NCBI GenBank assembly: GCA_002454505.1
Contig: DKJA01000212.1
Location: 1 to 36,069 of the forward strand
Source: Oxalobacteraceae bacterium UBA6704
GTDB taxonomy: Bacteria; Pseudomonadota; Gammaproteobacteria; Burkholderiales; Burkholderiaceae_D
DNA length: 36,069 nt
Direction: 5' to 3'
In this document: one piece after another, positions 16,618 through 23,909 of the stretch
Layout of the letters: each line of letters opens with the position of its first letter
Position numbering within the stretch: position 1 is the stretch's first letter
The notes under the pieces: model-generated
The model's database searches: none
What the model was told of the DNA's origin: nothing
What the model saw: only the letters and a program-made list of their open reading frames with translations
Made by a program: the position numbers and the translations under genes

Positions 16618-16916
16618 AGCGCCCTGCTGCTGTCACGACCGCCTACCGGTGGGCCGTGGTTTCCCGCGTTGCCGCCGCCGCACTGGGCGGTTACGCGCTG
16701 TCGTCGGCCGCCACCATCCTGCTGTCGCTGGCCTGGCCGGCCCCGCAGGCGCAGGCCGTGATGTGGGCCACCATGCTGAGTTTCGCCGTGTACGCGGCAG
16801 CCGCCATCTGGGTATTCGCCACCCGCAGCGCAACGCGCGCATGGATCGGCATCGGCGGCGCGACCGCATTGCTGGCAGTGGCCACGTGGCTGCTGCGCAG
16901 CGGAGGTACCGCATGA
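16614..16916 (+). CDS. DUF3649 small membrane protein
   Basis: A 100-residue protein with three probable membrane helices (VAAAALGGYALSSAATILLS, VMWATMLSFAVYAAAAIWVF, and IGIGGATALLAVATWLL). It fits the DUF3649 family, found next to PepSY and DUF3325 genes in iron-uptake operons. Its ATG at 16614 overlaps the previous stop by four bases and its stop overlaps the next ATG, so the three genes form one translationally coupled run. The molecular role is not established; an accessory part of the inner-membrane iron step is the likely guess. Confidence 0.8.
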   Translation: MKRPAAVTTAYRWAVVSRVAAAALGGYALSSAATILLSLAWPAPQAQAVMWATMLSFAVYAAAAIWVFATRSATRAWIGIGGATALLAVATWLLRSGGTA

Positions 16917-17734
16917 ACGCCCTTGCCTTGACCGCCGCGCACCTGGGCATCCTCGTCCCGGGGCTGCTGGGATTCGTGGCGCTGGCACTGGCCAGCGAGC
17001 GCCATGGCGAACAGCTGCTGGGCCAGCAGGCCGCGCCGGTGTGGCGCCGGCCAGCGCGGCTCGCGGGATGGCTGCTGCTGGCGCTGTCGCTGGCGTGGGC
17101 GGTCGCCATGCTGAACGCTGGCATCGGCAGCACCTTGTGGCTGGGCTGGCTGACCGTGGCGGGCCTGGCCATCGTGTTTGCCTTGCCGGCGTGGTCGCGG
17201 CACGAAAAGCCGGCCCGGCGGATGCCTGCCGCGGGCGTCGGCGCGGCAGGTCCCGCGCGATGGCTCGCACTGGCGCTGCTGCTGGCCACGGCGGGCGGGT
17301 TCGGCATGCTGCTGTGGCAGGCCTGCTCGCAGACGAAGGAAAGCGATGGCGCGATCCGCGGCGCGGCCGGGCCGTGGACCTTCACGCTGGCCGAAGCGGA
17401 CCGCGGGGCGCCCGAGGTGATGGCGATGGACGTGCCGATGAAGACGTTCACGCTGCGCTTCTGCGACGCCTGCGACACGCAGATACGGCAGGCGACGCTG
17501 AAGGTCAACCGGCCGCGCAGTCCGCGTGCCGCCGGCATGGCCTTCATGGGCCAGCGGTGGGAGCGCAAGGTGGAAATCCCGCTGCCGCCCACGCTGCGTG
17601 CCGACAGCGAATTGTGGCTCACCGTGGTAGGCAAGGATGGCAGCGTTTACCAGCACGCGTGGCGCATGGACCGGGTGTCGCCCGCCACCGTGACGTGGTT
17701 CGAACAGCGAAGGAAAGCCGATGCGGATAATTGA
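16913..17734 (+). CDS. DUF3325 membrane protein with extra C-terminal periplasmic domain
   Basis: A 273-residue protein. The first about 95 residues look like DUF3325 (HLGILVPGLLGFVALALASE, then two more helices), a family of about 100 residues usually found as the last gene of PepSY/DUF3649 iron operons. Here a fourth helix (about 118-140, ARWLALALLLATAGGFGMLL) leads into a polar domain of about 125 residues (GPWTFTLAEADRGAPEVMAM, FCDACDTQIRQATLKVN, SVYQHAWRMDRV). That domain probably lies in the periplasm, is beta-rich and contains a CDAC pair that could bind a metal or form a disulfide. It is either a fusion or a DUF3325 variant. Its 3' end overlaps the next gene by 14 bases. Confidence 0.7.
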   Translation: MNALALTAAHLGILVPGLLGFVALALASERHGEQLLGQQAAPVWRRPARLAGWLLLALSLAWAVAMLNAGIGSTLWLGWLTVAGLAIVFALPAWSRHEKPARRMPAAGVGAAGPARWLALALLLATAGGFGMLLWQACSQTKESDGAIRGAAGPWTFTLAEADRGAPEVMAMDVPMKTFTLRFCDACDTQIRQATLKVNRPRSPRAAGMAFMGQRWERKVEIPLPPTLRADSELWLTVVGKDGSVYQHAWRMDRVSPATVTWFEQRRKADADN

Positions 17735-18074
17735 CGAATGTCTGGCGGCGCTGCTGCTGGCCGGCAGTGCCGCCGCGCTGGCCCACGAGCCCGTGGCCCG
17801 CTGCATCTGGCTCGATGCCGCCACGGTGCGCTGCCGGGGCGTGACCAATTACGGCGACGCGATGCCGGGTGCGCGCATGGAGGTGCTGTCCCATGACGGC
17901 CAGCTGCTCGTGCAGGGCAGGCTGGCGGCCGATTCCACGCTGACATTCAGCCGGCCCGCGCAACCGTTCTACGTGCTGTTTGAAATCGGCCCGGGCTTGC
18001 AGACCACGATCGAACAGGATGAGATCGGCCCGCTGCCCGCCGGGGAAAGGCGGGCGCGATGGATGCAGCGCTGA
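17721..18074 (+). CDS. Small exported protein at the end of the iron operon
   Basis: A 117-residue protein with a short signal peptide (CLAALLLAGSAAALA, cleavage probably before HEP at about residue 22). The mature part, about 95 residues, has two cysteines (CIWLDAATVRCRG) that may form a disulfide, and beta-strand-like segments such as ARMEVLSHDGQLLVQGRL. It resembles small periplasmic beta-sandwich domains, but I do not recognise a named family. The 14-base overlap with the DUF3325 gene and the run of coupled genes upstream suggest it serves the same iron-uptake pathway. It ends 13 bases before the convergent acetyltransferase gene, with no terminator hairpin between them. Confidence 0.65.
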   Translation: MRIIDECLAALLLAGSAAALAHEPVARCIWLDAATVRCRGVTNYGDAMPGARMEVLSHDGQLLVQGRLAADSTLTFSRPAQPFYVLFEIGPGLQTTIEQDEIGPLPAGERRARWMQR

Positions 18075-18087
18075 ACCCCGGTGCTTC

Positions 18088-18582
18088 CTACAGCGCCAGC
18101 CGCATGATCTGCTGCACCAGCGGCGAACCGTCGCGCAGCGCTTCCTGCACGCCCGTCTCGATGAAGCCGAGGCGGCGGTACAGGCGCACGGCCGGCGTGT
18201 CGCCGGTGGTAACGCCCAGTTCGATGTGACGGGCACCGCGCGCGGCGGACCAGTCTGTCGCATGCCGCAGCAGCGCCGCTGCGATGCCGCGGCCACGCGA
18301 CTCGGGCGCCACCCAAACCTGGTACAGGCTGACCAGCGCGCCGTCTTCGGAAGCCTTGGCCCACGTGAGCCCGACCGCCGCGCCGTCCACCTCCGCGACC
18401 AGCGGGCAATCGCGGCCGGACACCGCGGCGGCGCTCAGGCGCTGCTGCCATGTGTCGTCGGTGCGGCGGCTCTCGTCGGCCAGCGTGGCGCCGAACGCGT
18501 CCGGCGCATCGGCCAGCGCACGCAGGCGCATGTCGCGCCACGTGCGCCATTCGCCTGCGGTCAGCGGGCGAACGATTGCCAT
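18088..18582 (-). CDS. GNAT family N-acetyltransferase
   Basis: A 164-residue single-domain acetyltransferase that would transfer an acetyl group from acetyl-CoA to an amine. The acetyl-CoA loop motif is seen in VWVAPESRGRGIAAALLRHA (R/Q-x2-G-x-G/A), and a typical later motif is VRLYRRLGFIETG. The N-terminal ADAPDAFGATLADE is characteristic of GNATs in which this loop precedes the first strands. The start is set at ATG 18582, whose first base is also the last base of the glutathione peroxidase stop; a longer frame upstream overlaps that gene and lacks homology. The substrate is unknown. Confidence 0.85.
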   Translation of the reverse strand: MAIVRPLTAGEWRTWRDMRLRALADAPDAFGATLADESRRTDDTWQQRLSAAAVSGRDCPLVAEVDGAAVGLTWAKASEDGALVSLYQVWVAPESRGRGIAAALLRHATDWSAARGARHIELGVTTGDTPAVRLYRRLGFIETGVQEALRDGSPLVQQIMRLAL

Positions 18583-19124
18583 TACTTGGCCAGCTCGGCT
18601 TCGATCGCGGCCACCAGGCGTGGATCGTCGGCCGTCACGTCCGGTGCGAAGCGGCCCACCACTTCGCCATTGCGGCCGACGAGGAATTTCTCGAAGTTCC
18701 ACAGCACGTCTTCCTTGCGTTCCGGATTGACGCCGTAGCCGGTGAGCTTTTCGCGGAACGGGCCGTCGCCGGTGGCGGCGGGTTGCGCGGCCGTCAGGGC
18801 GGCGTACAGCGGGTGCTGGTCGGCGCCGAGCACGGAGATTTTCGAGTAGAGGGGGAATTTGACGTCGTAGTTCAGCGAGCAGAACGAGCTGATCTCGTCG
18901 TCGGTGCCCGGTTCCTGGCCCATGAAGTTATTGGCCGGGAAGCCCAGCACTTCGAGGCCTTGCGCCCGCTTGTCCTGGTACAGCGCCTCGAGGCCGGTGT
19001 ACTGCGGCGTCAGGCCGCATTTCGACGCGACGTTCACGACGAGGAGGACCTTGCCCTGGTGGGCGGCCAGCGTGTCTTCGCTGCCGTCGATGCGTTTCAG
19101 GGGGATGTCGGCGATGGTGCTCAT
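18582..19124 (-). CDS. Glutathione peroxidase family protein
   Basis: A 180-residue thiol peroxidase that reduces hydroperoxides. The peroxidatic cysteine lies in VVNVASKCGLTPQYTGLEAL; bacterial members carry Cys here rather than selenocysteine. Further family motifs are FPANNFMGQEPGT and VLWNFEKFLVGRNGEVV with the catalytic Trp-Asn. The FPCNQF motif of many relatives reads FPANNF, so the usual second cysteine is missing at that position. This suggests direct reduction by glutathione rather than a thioredoxin-linked two-cysteine cycle, an inference. ATG 19124 follows an AAAGGACAG ribosome binding site; the ten residues upstream in frame are unlikely to be translated. Confidence 0.92.
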   Translation of the reverse strand: MSTIADIPLKRIDGSEDTLAAHQGKVLLVVNVASKCGLTPQYTGLEALYQDKRAQGLEVLGFPANNFMGQEPGTDDEISSFCSLNYDVKFPLYSKISVLGADQHPLYAALTAAQPAATGDGPFREKLTGYGVNPERKEDVLWNFEKFLVGRNGEVVGRFAPDVTADDPRLVAAIEAELAK

Positions 19125-19183
19125 GGTCTGTCCTTTCGTTGGATGAAAGAACATTGTACCGGCGCTGCCGGACGATTGCCTGG

Positions 19184-19236
19184 CGCTTGCGGCGCGCCCC
19201 TCAGCGGGCGGGGTTTGGGCCGGCGTGCCGCAAGCG
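19184..19236 (-). terminator. Long stem-loop downstream of the PEP-CTERM gene
   Basis: CGCTTGCGGC (19184-19193) and GCCGCAAGCG (19227-19236) form a perfect 10-bp stem around a 33-base GC-rich loop that can pair further. It begins 12 bases beyond the PEP-CTERM stop. There is no U-tract, so it may be a factor-dependent terminator or mRNA-stabilising structure rather than a classic intrinsic terminator. Confidence 0.4.
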
Positions 19237-19247
19237 ATGGTGCGGTA

Positions 19248-19787
19248 TTACTTGCGACGGCGGCGGGCAGCAACAGCGCCCACGAGTGCCAGGCCGCCCA
19301 GCATCATGCCGTAGGTGGCCGGTTCAGGGACGGCGCTCACCGTGGCGACGCTGCCCGAGTAGATGCCGGGCTGCGACAGCACATTGCCGCTGACCTGCAC
19401 GTAGTAGTCGGCGGCGGCCAGGCCGGTGGTGGTCAGCGTCCATTGCTGGATGCCGTTGTCGGCGACCTGCGTGCCGTCCAGCACCAGCGTGCCGTCGCCG
19501 CTGTACAGGCCGAGGCCGGTGATTTCCAGGCCCGTGCCTGGCAGTGGGCTGTACGAGAAGATGTCGGCGGTGAAGTCCGACACGCTCGACAGCGAGAACG
19601 AGTACTGGTCGCTGAACGTATCGCCGACGGCAACGCCGGTGATCAGGCGGCCGAAGAAGCCGGCGCCTTCAGCGATTTCGACTGCTGCGGACGGGTTGCT
19701 GACGTCGGCTGCATATGCTGCCTGGGCCGAGAAGGCGGTGGCGCATACCAGCGCCAGGGAAGCTGCGAGTTTTTTGGTCTTGGTCAT
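19248..19787 (-). CDS. PEP-CTERM sorting domain protein
   Basis: A 179-residue exported protein. The signal peptide is KLAASLALVCATAFSAQA (residues about 5-22, followed by AYA). The mature part is a beta-rich domain with repeated Ser/Gly/Asp content, reminiscent of FxDxY-type PEP-CTERM proteins (DTFSDQYSFSLSSVSDFTAD). The C-terminus VPEPATYGMMLGGLALVGAV followed by AARRRRK is a full PEP-CTERM signal: the VPEP motif, a membrane helix and an Arg/Lys tail. Exosortase would cleave it during secretion of surface or biofilm polysaccharide; no exosortase is in the window. ATG 19787 has an AAGGAG site upstream. A long structured spacer precedes it. Confidence 0.9.
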   Translation of the reverse strand: MTKTKKLAASLALVCATAFSAQAAYAADVSNPSAAVEIAEGAGFFGRLITGVAVGDTFSDQYSFSLSSVSDFTADIFSYSPLPGTGLEITGLGLYSGDGTLVLDGTQVADNGIQQWTLTTTGLAAADYYVQVSGNVLSQPGIYSGSVATVSAVPEPATYGMMLGGLALVGAVAARRRRK

Positions 19788-19995
19788 TCCATGCTCCTTG
19801 AGGTTTCGTTCAGTGCGGGGGTTGGGCCGCTGAGGAGTGGACAAGGTATCAAGAAAAAACTCTGCCGATGAGGCCGCGATACAGTTACTTACAAGTTGTT
19901 TGAGCGAATTTGTCGTTATTTACGGGAATTTCAGCCCATGGCTGAGCCTGCAAAATCAAGCACTTACTGAACGGGGAAACGGAAGTTTTTTGCAA

Positions 19996-20051
19996 CGTAG
20001 GACAGCTCCTACGCTGCGGCGCGGTCGTCTTACACGTCGGGAAAAGACGAC
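19996..20051. promoter_or_regulatory. Pair of inverted repeats upstream of the PEP-CTERM gene
   Basis: CGTAGGA-CAGC-TCCTACG at 19996-20013 is a perfect 7-bp inverted repeat, and GTCGTCTT ... AAGACGAC at 20024-20051 is a perfect 8-bp stem with a 12-base loop. The first looks like a dimeric response-regulator site. Both sit about 210-265 bases upstream of the PEP-CTERM start on the - strand. The rest of 19788-19995 is relatively AT-rich and holds no gene. A regulatory role is inference. Confidence 0.35.
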
Positions 20052-20085
20052 TCTAAGGGGCGCTTAAGACGCGGGCTACTGCTCA

Positions 20086-20328
20086 GTTCGTGTCCAACCT
20101 TGGGGGGCGAAGCAGGGATTTCGCAGAGCCTGCTCTGCGCCTGCGCAGCGGTGAAGGCTTGCAAGCCTTCACTCCTGCCAACCCCTCATTCAGACAATGC
20201 AGCGCGTTGCGGATGAGCTCGTGTCCAACCTTGGGGTCAACCCCGTTTCTGGACACGAACTCAGCCTCAACACTGTTGAGGCCGTGTCCGAAAAGAGGGT
20301 TGACCCCCAAGGTGGACACGAACTCGGC
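20086..20328. repeat. Composite dispersed repeat with chained hairpins
   Basis: This non-coding block contains three copies of a TTCGTGTCCAACCTTGGGG-like unit: direct at 20086-20107 and 20217-20244, and inverted at 20297-20328. Between and around them are perfect or near-perfect hairpins: 20122-20139 (CGCAGAGC/GCTCTGCG), 20151-20172 (a 22-base perfect palindrome starting GTGAAGGCTT), 20215-20262 (arms GAGCTCGTGTCC and GGACACGAACTC), 20264-20282 (GCCTCAAC/GTTGAGGC) and 20283-20320. It lies between the waaF stop and the PEP-CTERM promoter region. Short open frames across it are not credible genes. From memory such GTGTCCACCTTGGGGTCAACC units recur across Massilia genomes; copy number needs a genome search. 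Confidence 0.7.
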
Positions 20329-20335
20329 TGTAGCG

Positions 20336-21376
20336 TTATTCCAGCGGCAGCATCGGCTGCAGCGTGCGCCAGACGAGCGTCGGCTCCAGCTTGCGCATGC
20401 AGTCGTGGTGGCCGAGCGGGCATTCGCGCTGGCGGCAGGGTGAGCAGTCCAGGCGCAGCGACAGCGCGGCGGCCACGGTGGAGAACGGTGGCGCGTGGTC
20501 GGGGTCGGTGGGGCCGTAGATCGCCACCACCGGGCGGTCGAGGCTGGAGGCCACGTGCAGCAGCCCGGAGTCGTTGCTGACGATGGCCGCGGCATGGCCG
20601 ATCAGCGCTACCGCTTCGCCCAGGCTGGTCTTGCCGGCGATGTTGTGGACGGCAGCGGCCGCAGCCGGCGTGCCGGCCACGCCGGCCATCACTTCGTCGC
20701 ACACGGGCCGGTCTTTCGGACCGCCCAGCAGCGCCACCTGCGCGTGCGGCATCTGCGCGACGATCGCCTCGGCCAGCCTGGCGAAGTGGCCGGGCGGCCA
20801 GCGCTTCGCGTTGCCGAACTCGGCGCCCGGCGCGAATACCACCAGCGGCCGGTCCGGCGCGATGCCGGCCTTGGCGCAGGCGGCTGTCACCTGTTCCGGC
20901 GTCACCGACAACGTCGGCCGCGGCGCCGGTGCCAGCGGCGCATCGGGCGCGTTGGCCAGCGCCGCGTAGAACGGCACCATCGGGCGCGGCGGCACGTCGT
21001 CGTGGTGCATCACGTTGATCAGGCCGTAGCGGTGCTCGCCCTTGTAGCCCACGCGACGCCTGATGCCCGCCAGCCACGGGATCAATGCGTACTTGATCGT
21101 GTTCGGCAGCACGTAGGCGGCCGCATAGCCGCGCGCCTTCAGCAGCCGGGCATAGCGCCACCGCTCGCGCAGCTGCAGGGCGCCGTGGCGGAACGGCGTC
21201 TGCAGCACGTCGGCCACTTCGGCCGCCTGCCGCCACACGGGCGCCACGGCGGGCGGCGCCAGCACGTCGATCGGCCAGTCCGGATGGGCGGCGCGCAGCC
21301 GCTGCAGCAGCGGCTGTGCCATCACGGCATCGCCGATCCAGTTGGGGGAAATGATGAGGATGCGTGGGGTTGCCAT
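20336..21376 (-). CDS. waaF: Lipopolysaccharide heptosyltransferase II
   Basis: WaaF (346 residues) adds the second heptose from ADP-heptose to the inner core of lipopolysaccharide at the cytoplasmic face of the inner membrane. It has the GT9 opening ILIISPNWIGDAVMAQPLLQ, an acceptor-side VGYKGEHRYGLINVMHHDD, and donor-side motifs VVFAPGAEFGNAKRWPPGHF and VSNDSGLLHVASSLDRPVVA plus YGPTDPDHAPP. The C-terminal cysteine-rich CSPCRQRECPLGHHDCMRKL is typical of WaaF rather than WaaC. ATG 21376 shares one base with the stop of the upstream ligase gene, so the pair is coupled. The composite repeat lies immediately downstream. Confidence 0.93.
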   Translation of the reverse strand: MATPRILIISPNWIGDAVMAQPLLQRLRAAHPDWPIDVLAPPAVAPVWRQAAEVADVLQTPFRHGALQLRERWRYARLLKARGYAAAYVLPNTIKYALIPWLAGIRRRVGYKGEHRYGLINVMHHDDVPPRPMVPFYAALANAPDAPLAPAPRPTLSVTPEQVTAACAKAGIAPDRPLVVFAPGAEFGNAKRWPPGHFARLAEAIVAQMPHAQVALLGGPKDRPVCDEVMAGVAGTPAAAAAVHNIAGKTSLGEAVALIGHAAAIVSNDSGLLHVASSLDRPVVAIYGPTDPDHAPPFSTVAAALSLRLDCSPCRQRECPLGHHDCMRKLEPTLVWRTLQPMLPLE

Positions 21377-22617
21377 CACGTTTCGTCTTTGGCGTTCAGG
21401 CACAGGCCGATGACGATGAACAGCATCAGCGCATAGAACATCGCACCGCGCACCGACCAGAAAATCACTTCCGTCAGCCCGAAGCTGAAGTAGCCCAGCA
21501 CCAGCAGCATGCCGGCCAGCGCCGATGCCGTCAGGCCGGGCCGCGCCGATTCGTGCTGGTTCAGGATGCGCAGGAAGAACAGGAACGGCATCAGCAGCGT
21601 GCCGAACCAGAACACCAGGCCGAACACGCCGCCATACACGAGCACCTGCAGCGCATCGTTATGGAAGTGTTCCGCCTCCAGCACGAACGGCTGCAGCGTG
21701 CCGGCGCTGACCAGTTCGCTCAGTTCGGCACGCACCTCGTCCGGCCCGTTCGGCAGCCAGGGGTGACGGGCGATCAGCATCGTGGCACCCTTCCACAGTT
21801 CCAGCCGGACGCCCACGTTGGTGAACGCGCTGCCGCCGGTAAAGTAGGTTTCCACGTCGTCGACGCCCTGCCCCAGCCGTTCGGCAACGCCCGTCTGCGG
21901 CACGAAGTAGGCGCTCACCATCAGCACCGCCACCAGCGCCGCGGCGCCCTTGGCGAACTTGCCGCGCAGGTAATGGCCATACTTGAGGAACAGCAGCGCG
22001 GCAAACACGATGGCGATCCAGCCGCCGCGCGTGCCCGTCGCCAGCGTGCCGACGAGCCCGAACACCACGCCCAGCGCCGGCCAGATGCGCTGCCGGCCGC
22101 GGAAATCCAGCACGCCGGCCAGGCACATCAGGCCCATGCACAGTACGATGTCGCCAAACGTGATCGCATTCATCATGCCGCCCGGCCGGTCGATGCCCAG
22201 CACCCAGCGCTGGTAGCCCACCAGGCAGGCGCCGCCGAAGGTGCCGCCGATCAGGCCCCACCACAGCGCCTTGCGGCTGGGGCGGCAGGCCAGCACGGCC
22301 ACCAGGATGCTGGCGGCCAGCAGCATGCGGCTGGGCTTTTCCCAGTTGCGCATGTACAGGTCTTCGTGGACCAGCACGGCGATGCCGGCAAACAGGAAGG
22401 ACGCGGCAAAGGCTGTCAAAACACCGCGGATATCGCTAAGATGACGCCGGAACGCCGGCACACCCTGCTTGTGGCACCAGATGGCGGCCAGCAGGAAGCC
22501 GAGATTGCACAGGCCGAGACCGGCGCTGGTGATCAGGGTCAGGAAGGGCAGGAGAAAGACAAGGCAGGTGACAACGACCGTTTTTACGTCGGCATTCTTG
22601 GGTACAGTATTATTCAT
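21376..22617 (-). CDS. O-antigen ligase family (WaaL/Wzy-like) membrane protein
   Basis: A 413-residue polytopic protein with about ten to twelve membrane helices. The Wzy_C region shows TLATGTRGGWIAIVFAALLF and then a large periplasmic loop with VRLELWKGATMLIARHPWLP and AEHFHNDALQVLVYGGVFGL, whose His/Asn cluster is conserved in O-antigen ligases. WaaL joins undecaprenyl-linked O-antigen to the lipid A core in the periplasm. Wzy polymerases look alike, but adjacency to waaF favours a ligase. I start at ATG 22617 (MNNTVPKNADVK), since the frame further upstream enters the divergent promoter region and has no membrane helix. There is no strong ribosome binding site before this ATG. Confidence 0.85.
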   Translation of the reverse strand: MNNTVPKNADVKTVVVTCLVFLLPFLTLITSAGLGLCNLGFLLAAIWCHKQGVPAFRRHLSDIRGVLTAFAASFLFAGIAVLVHEDLYMRNWEKPSRMLLAASILVAVLACRPSRKALWWGLIGGTFGGACLVGYQRWVLGIDRPGGMMNAITFGDIVLCMGLMCLAGVLDFRGRQRIWPALGVVFGLVGTLATGTRGGWIAIVFAALLFLKYGHYLRGKFAKGAAALVAVLMVSAYFVPQTGVAERLGQGVDDVETYFTGGSAFTNVGVRLELWKGATMLIARHPWLPNGPDEVRAELSELVSAGTLQPFVLEAEHFHNDALQVLVYGGVFGLVFWFGTLLMPFLFFLRILNQHESARPGLTASALAGMLLVLGYFSFGLTEVIFWSVRGAMFYALMLFIVIGLCLNAKDET

Positions 22618-22707
22618 CAATGTTTTTGTGAGCGATTTTCCGACGCTATTGCAAAAATTAACACAGGCGGCGCGCGCAGCAGCCATTTCATCCGCAGTAG
22701 CCAATTC

Positions 22708-23538
22708 ATGCAACAAACGTCAAAAATCTCCGTCATTGTCACGACCTACAACCGCCCCGACGCCCTGGCGGCCGTACTGGAAGCCTGCTTTGCACAGGAC
22801 GATCAGCATTTCGAAATCATTATCGCTGATGACGGCTCCACGAACAACACGGCCGACTGCGTCGCCGCGCTGAAGGCCCGCTCCCCGGTACCGCTGTGCC
22901 ATGTCTGGCAGCCCGACGACGGTTTCCGCGCCGCCCGCGTGCGCAATCTCGGCACGCTGGCCGCCAGCGGCGAGTACATCGTGTTCCTCGACGGCGACTG
23001 CATCCCCGAACGCAATTTCATCTCGCAGCACCGCAAGCTGGCCAAGCGGGGCTTCCTCGTGTCCGGCAGCCGCGTGCTGCTGTCCGAATCGTTCACCCGC
23101 ACGCTGCTGGACCGCCACATCAACCTGCACCGCATCGGCTTCCTGAAGCGGCTGCAGCTGCGCCTGGGCGGCCACTTCAACAAGTTCCTGCAGACCGTGG
23201 TGTGCCTGCCCGACGCGGGCCGCGAACGCCGCAAGTTCAGCTGGCGGCGCATCAAGAGCTGCAACCTGGCCGTCTGGCGCAGCGACCTCGACCTGGTGAA
23301 CGGCTTCGACGAGAGCTTCACGGGCTGGGGCCACGAGGATTCCGACCTGGTGGTACGGCTGTACAACGCCGGCGTGATGCGCAAGGACGGCGCCTTCGCC
23401 ACCGAGGTGTACCACCTGTGGCACCGCGAGAACAAGCGCGACCACGCGTCCAGCAACCGCAAGACGGTGCTCAAGCGGGCTGCCGACGGCACCACCCGGG
23501 CCGTGGCCGGCCTGCGCGAGCTGGCGGCGGCCGCGTAG
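22708..23538 (+). CDS. Family 2 glycosyltransferase
   Basis: A 276-residue GT-A fold enzyme that would transfer a sugar from a nucleotide-sugar donor. The N-terminal ISVIVTTYNRPDALAAVLEA, ADDGSTNNT and the metal-binding FLDGDCIPERNF (DxD-like) are typical. A C-terminal GFDESFTGWGHEDSDLVVRL motif matches the galactosyltransferase-like (Glyco_transf_7C) part, where the ED pair acts as catalytic base. There are no membrane helices. It is read divergently from the O-antigen ligase across a 90-base AT-rich spacer, so a role in lipopolysaccharide core or O-antigen assembly is likely. The start MQQTSKISV is set at ATG 22708; the much longer open frame upstream runs antisense to the ligase gene and is not real. 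Confidence 0.9.
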   Translation: MQQTSKISVIVTTYNRPDALAAVLEACFAQDDQHFEIIIADDGSTNNTADCVAALKARSPVPLCHVWQPDDGFRAARVRNLGTLAASGEYIVFLDGDCIPERNFISQHRKLAKRGFLVSGSRVLLSESFTRTLLDRHINLHRIGFLKRLQLRLGGHFNKFLQTVVCLPDAGRERRKFSWRRIKSCNLAVWRSDLDLVNGFDESFTGWGHEDSDLVVRLYNAGVMRKDGAFATEVYHLWHRENKRDHASSNRKTVLKRAADGTTRAVAGLRELAAAA

Positions 23539-23665
23539 GGAACCGGCGCCGCCGGCAGCGCGGAGTACAATCGTTTCGAGACGGCGGCATGTGCGGCACC
23601 GAACTGTGCATTCATGGCGGTGCTGCCAAGCTGGCGACTTGTCAATCCACAATGGAGGAACCGCG

Positions 23666-23896
23666 ATGCGCCTGGATATTTACCGACGACCCGAACACGA
23701 TGGCATTTTTTCCTACCTGGCTGTACCGGAAGGAAAACCCATCCCGCAGGAAGCGATCAACACCGACTGGGAGCCGACCTCGAAAGCCCTGGAAGTGGAG
23801 GACGACGCCGACACGCTGCCCGATTTCCACATCGAGCACTTGCCGCAGCAGCTCGGGACGAAAGGCTACGCGATTACCAGCCTGAAGGACATGTAA
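23666..23896 (+). CDS. DUF6139-like small protein
   Basis: A 76-residue acidic protein: MRLDIYRRPEHDGIFSYLAV, then EGKPIPQEAINTDWE, ending QQLGTKGYAITSLKDM. This matches by eye a small conserved beta-proteobacterial family (DUF6139) with an N-terminal L-D-I-Y-R-R and a C-terminal KGYAIT. No function is known. A GGAGG site precedes ATG 23666. No signal peptide or membrane segment is visible, so it is probably cytosolic. It stands alone between the glycosyltransferase and the convergent SGNH-like gene. Confidence 0.8.
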   Translation: MRLDIYRRPEHDGIFSYLAVPEGKPIPQEAINTDWEPTSKALEVEDDADTLPDFHIEHLPQQLGTKGYAITSLKDM

Positions 23897-23909
23897 GGTT
23901 TGCCGCGGT

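Noticed and set aside
20090..20595. Small open frames across the composite repeat on both strands
   Set aside because: They consist of translated repeat units (for example TPKVDTNSA) joined to antisense waaF, with no conserved protein features.
21364..22707. Long N-terminal extension of the glycosyltransferase frame
   Set aside because: The frame is open over the whole O-antigen ligase gene on the other strand. The Gln/His/Arg-rich translation is an antisense artefact; the enzyme starts at 22708.
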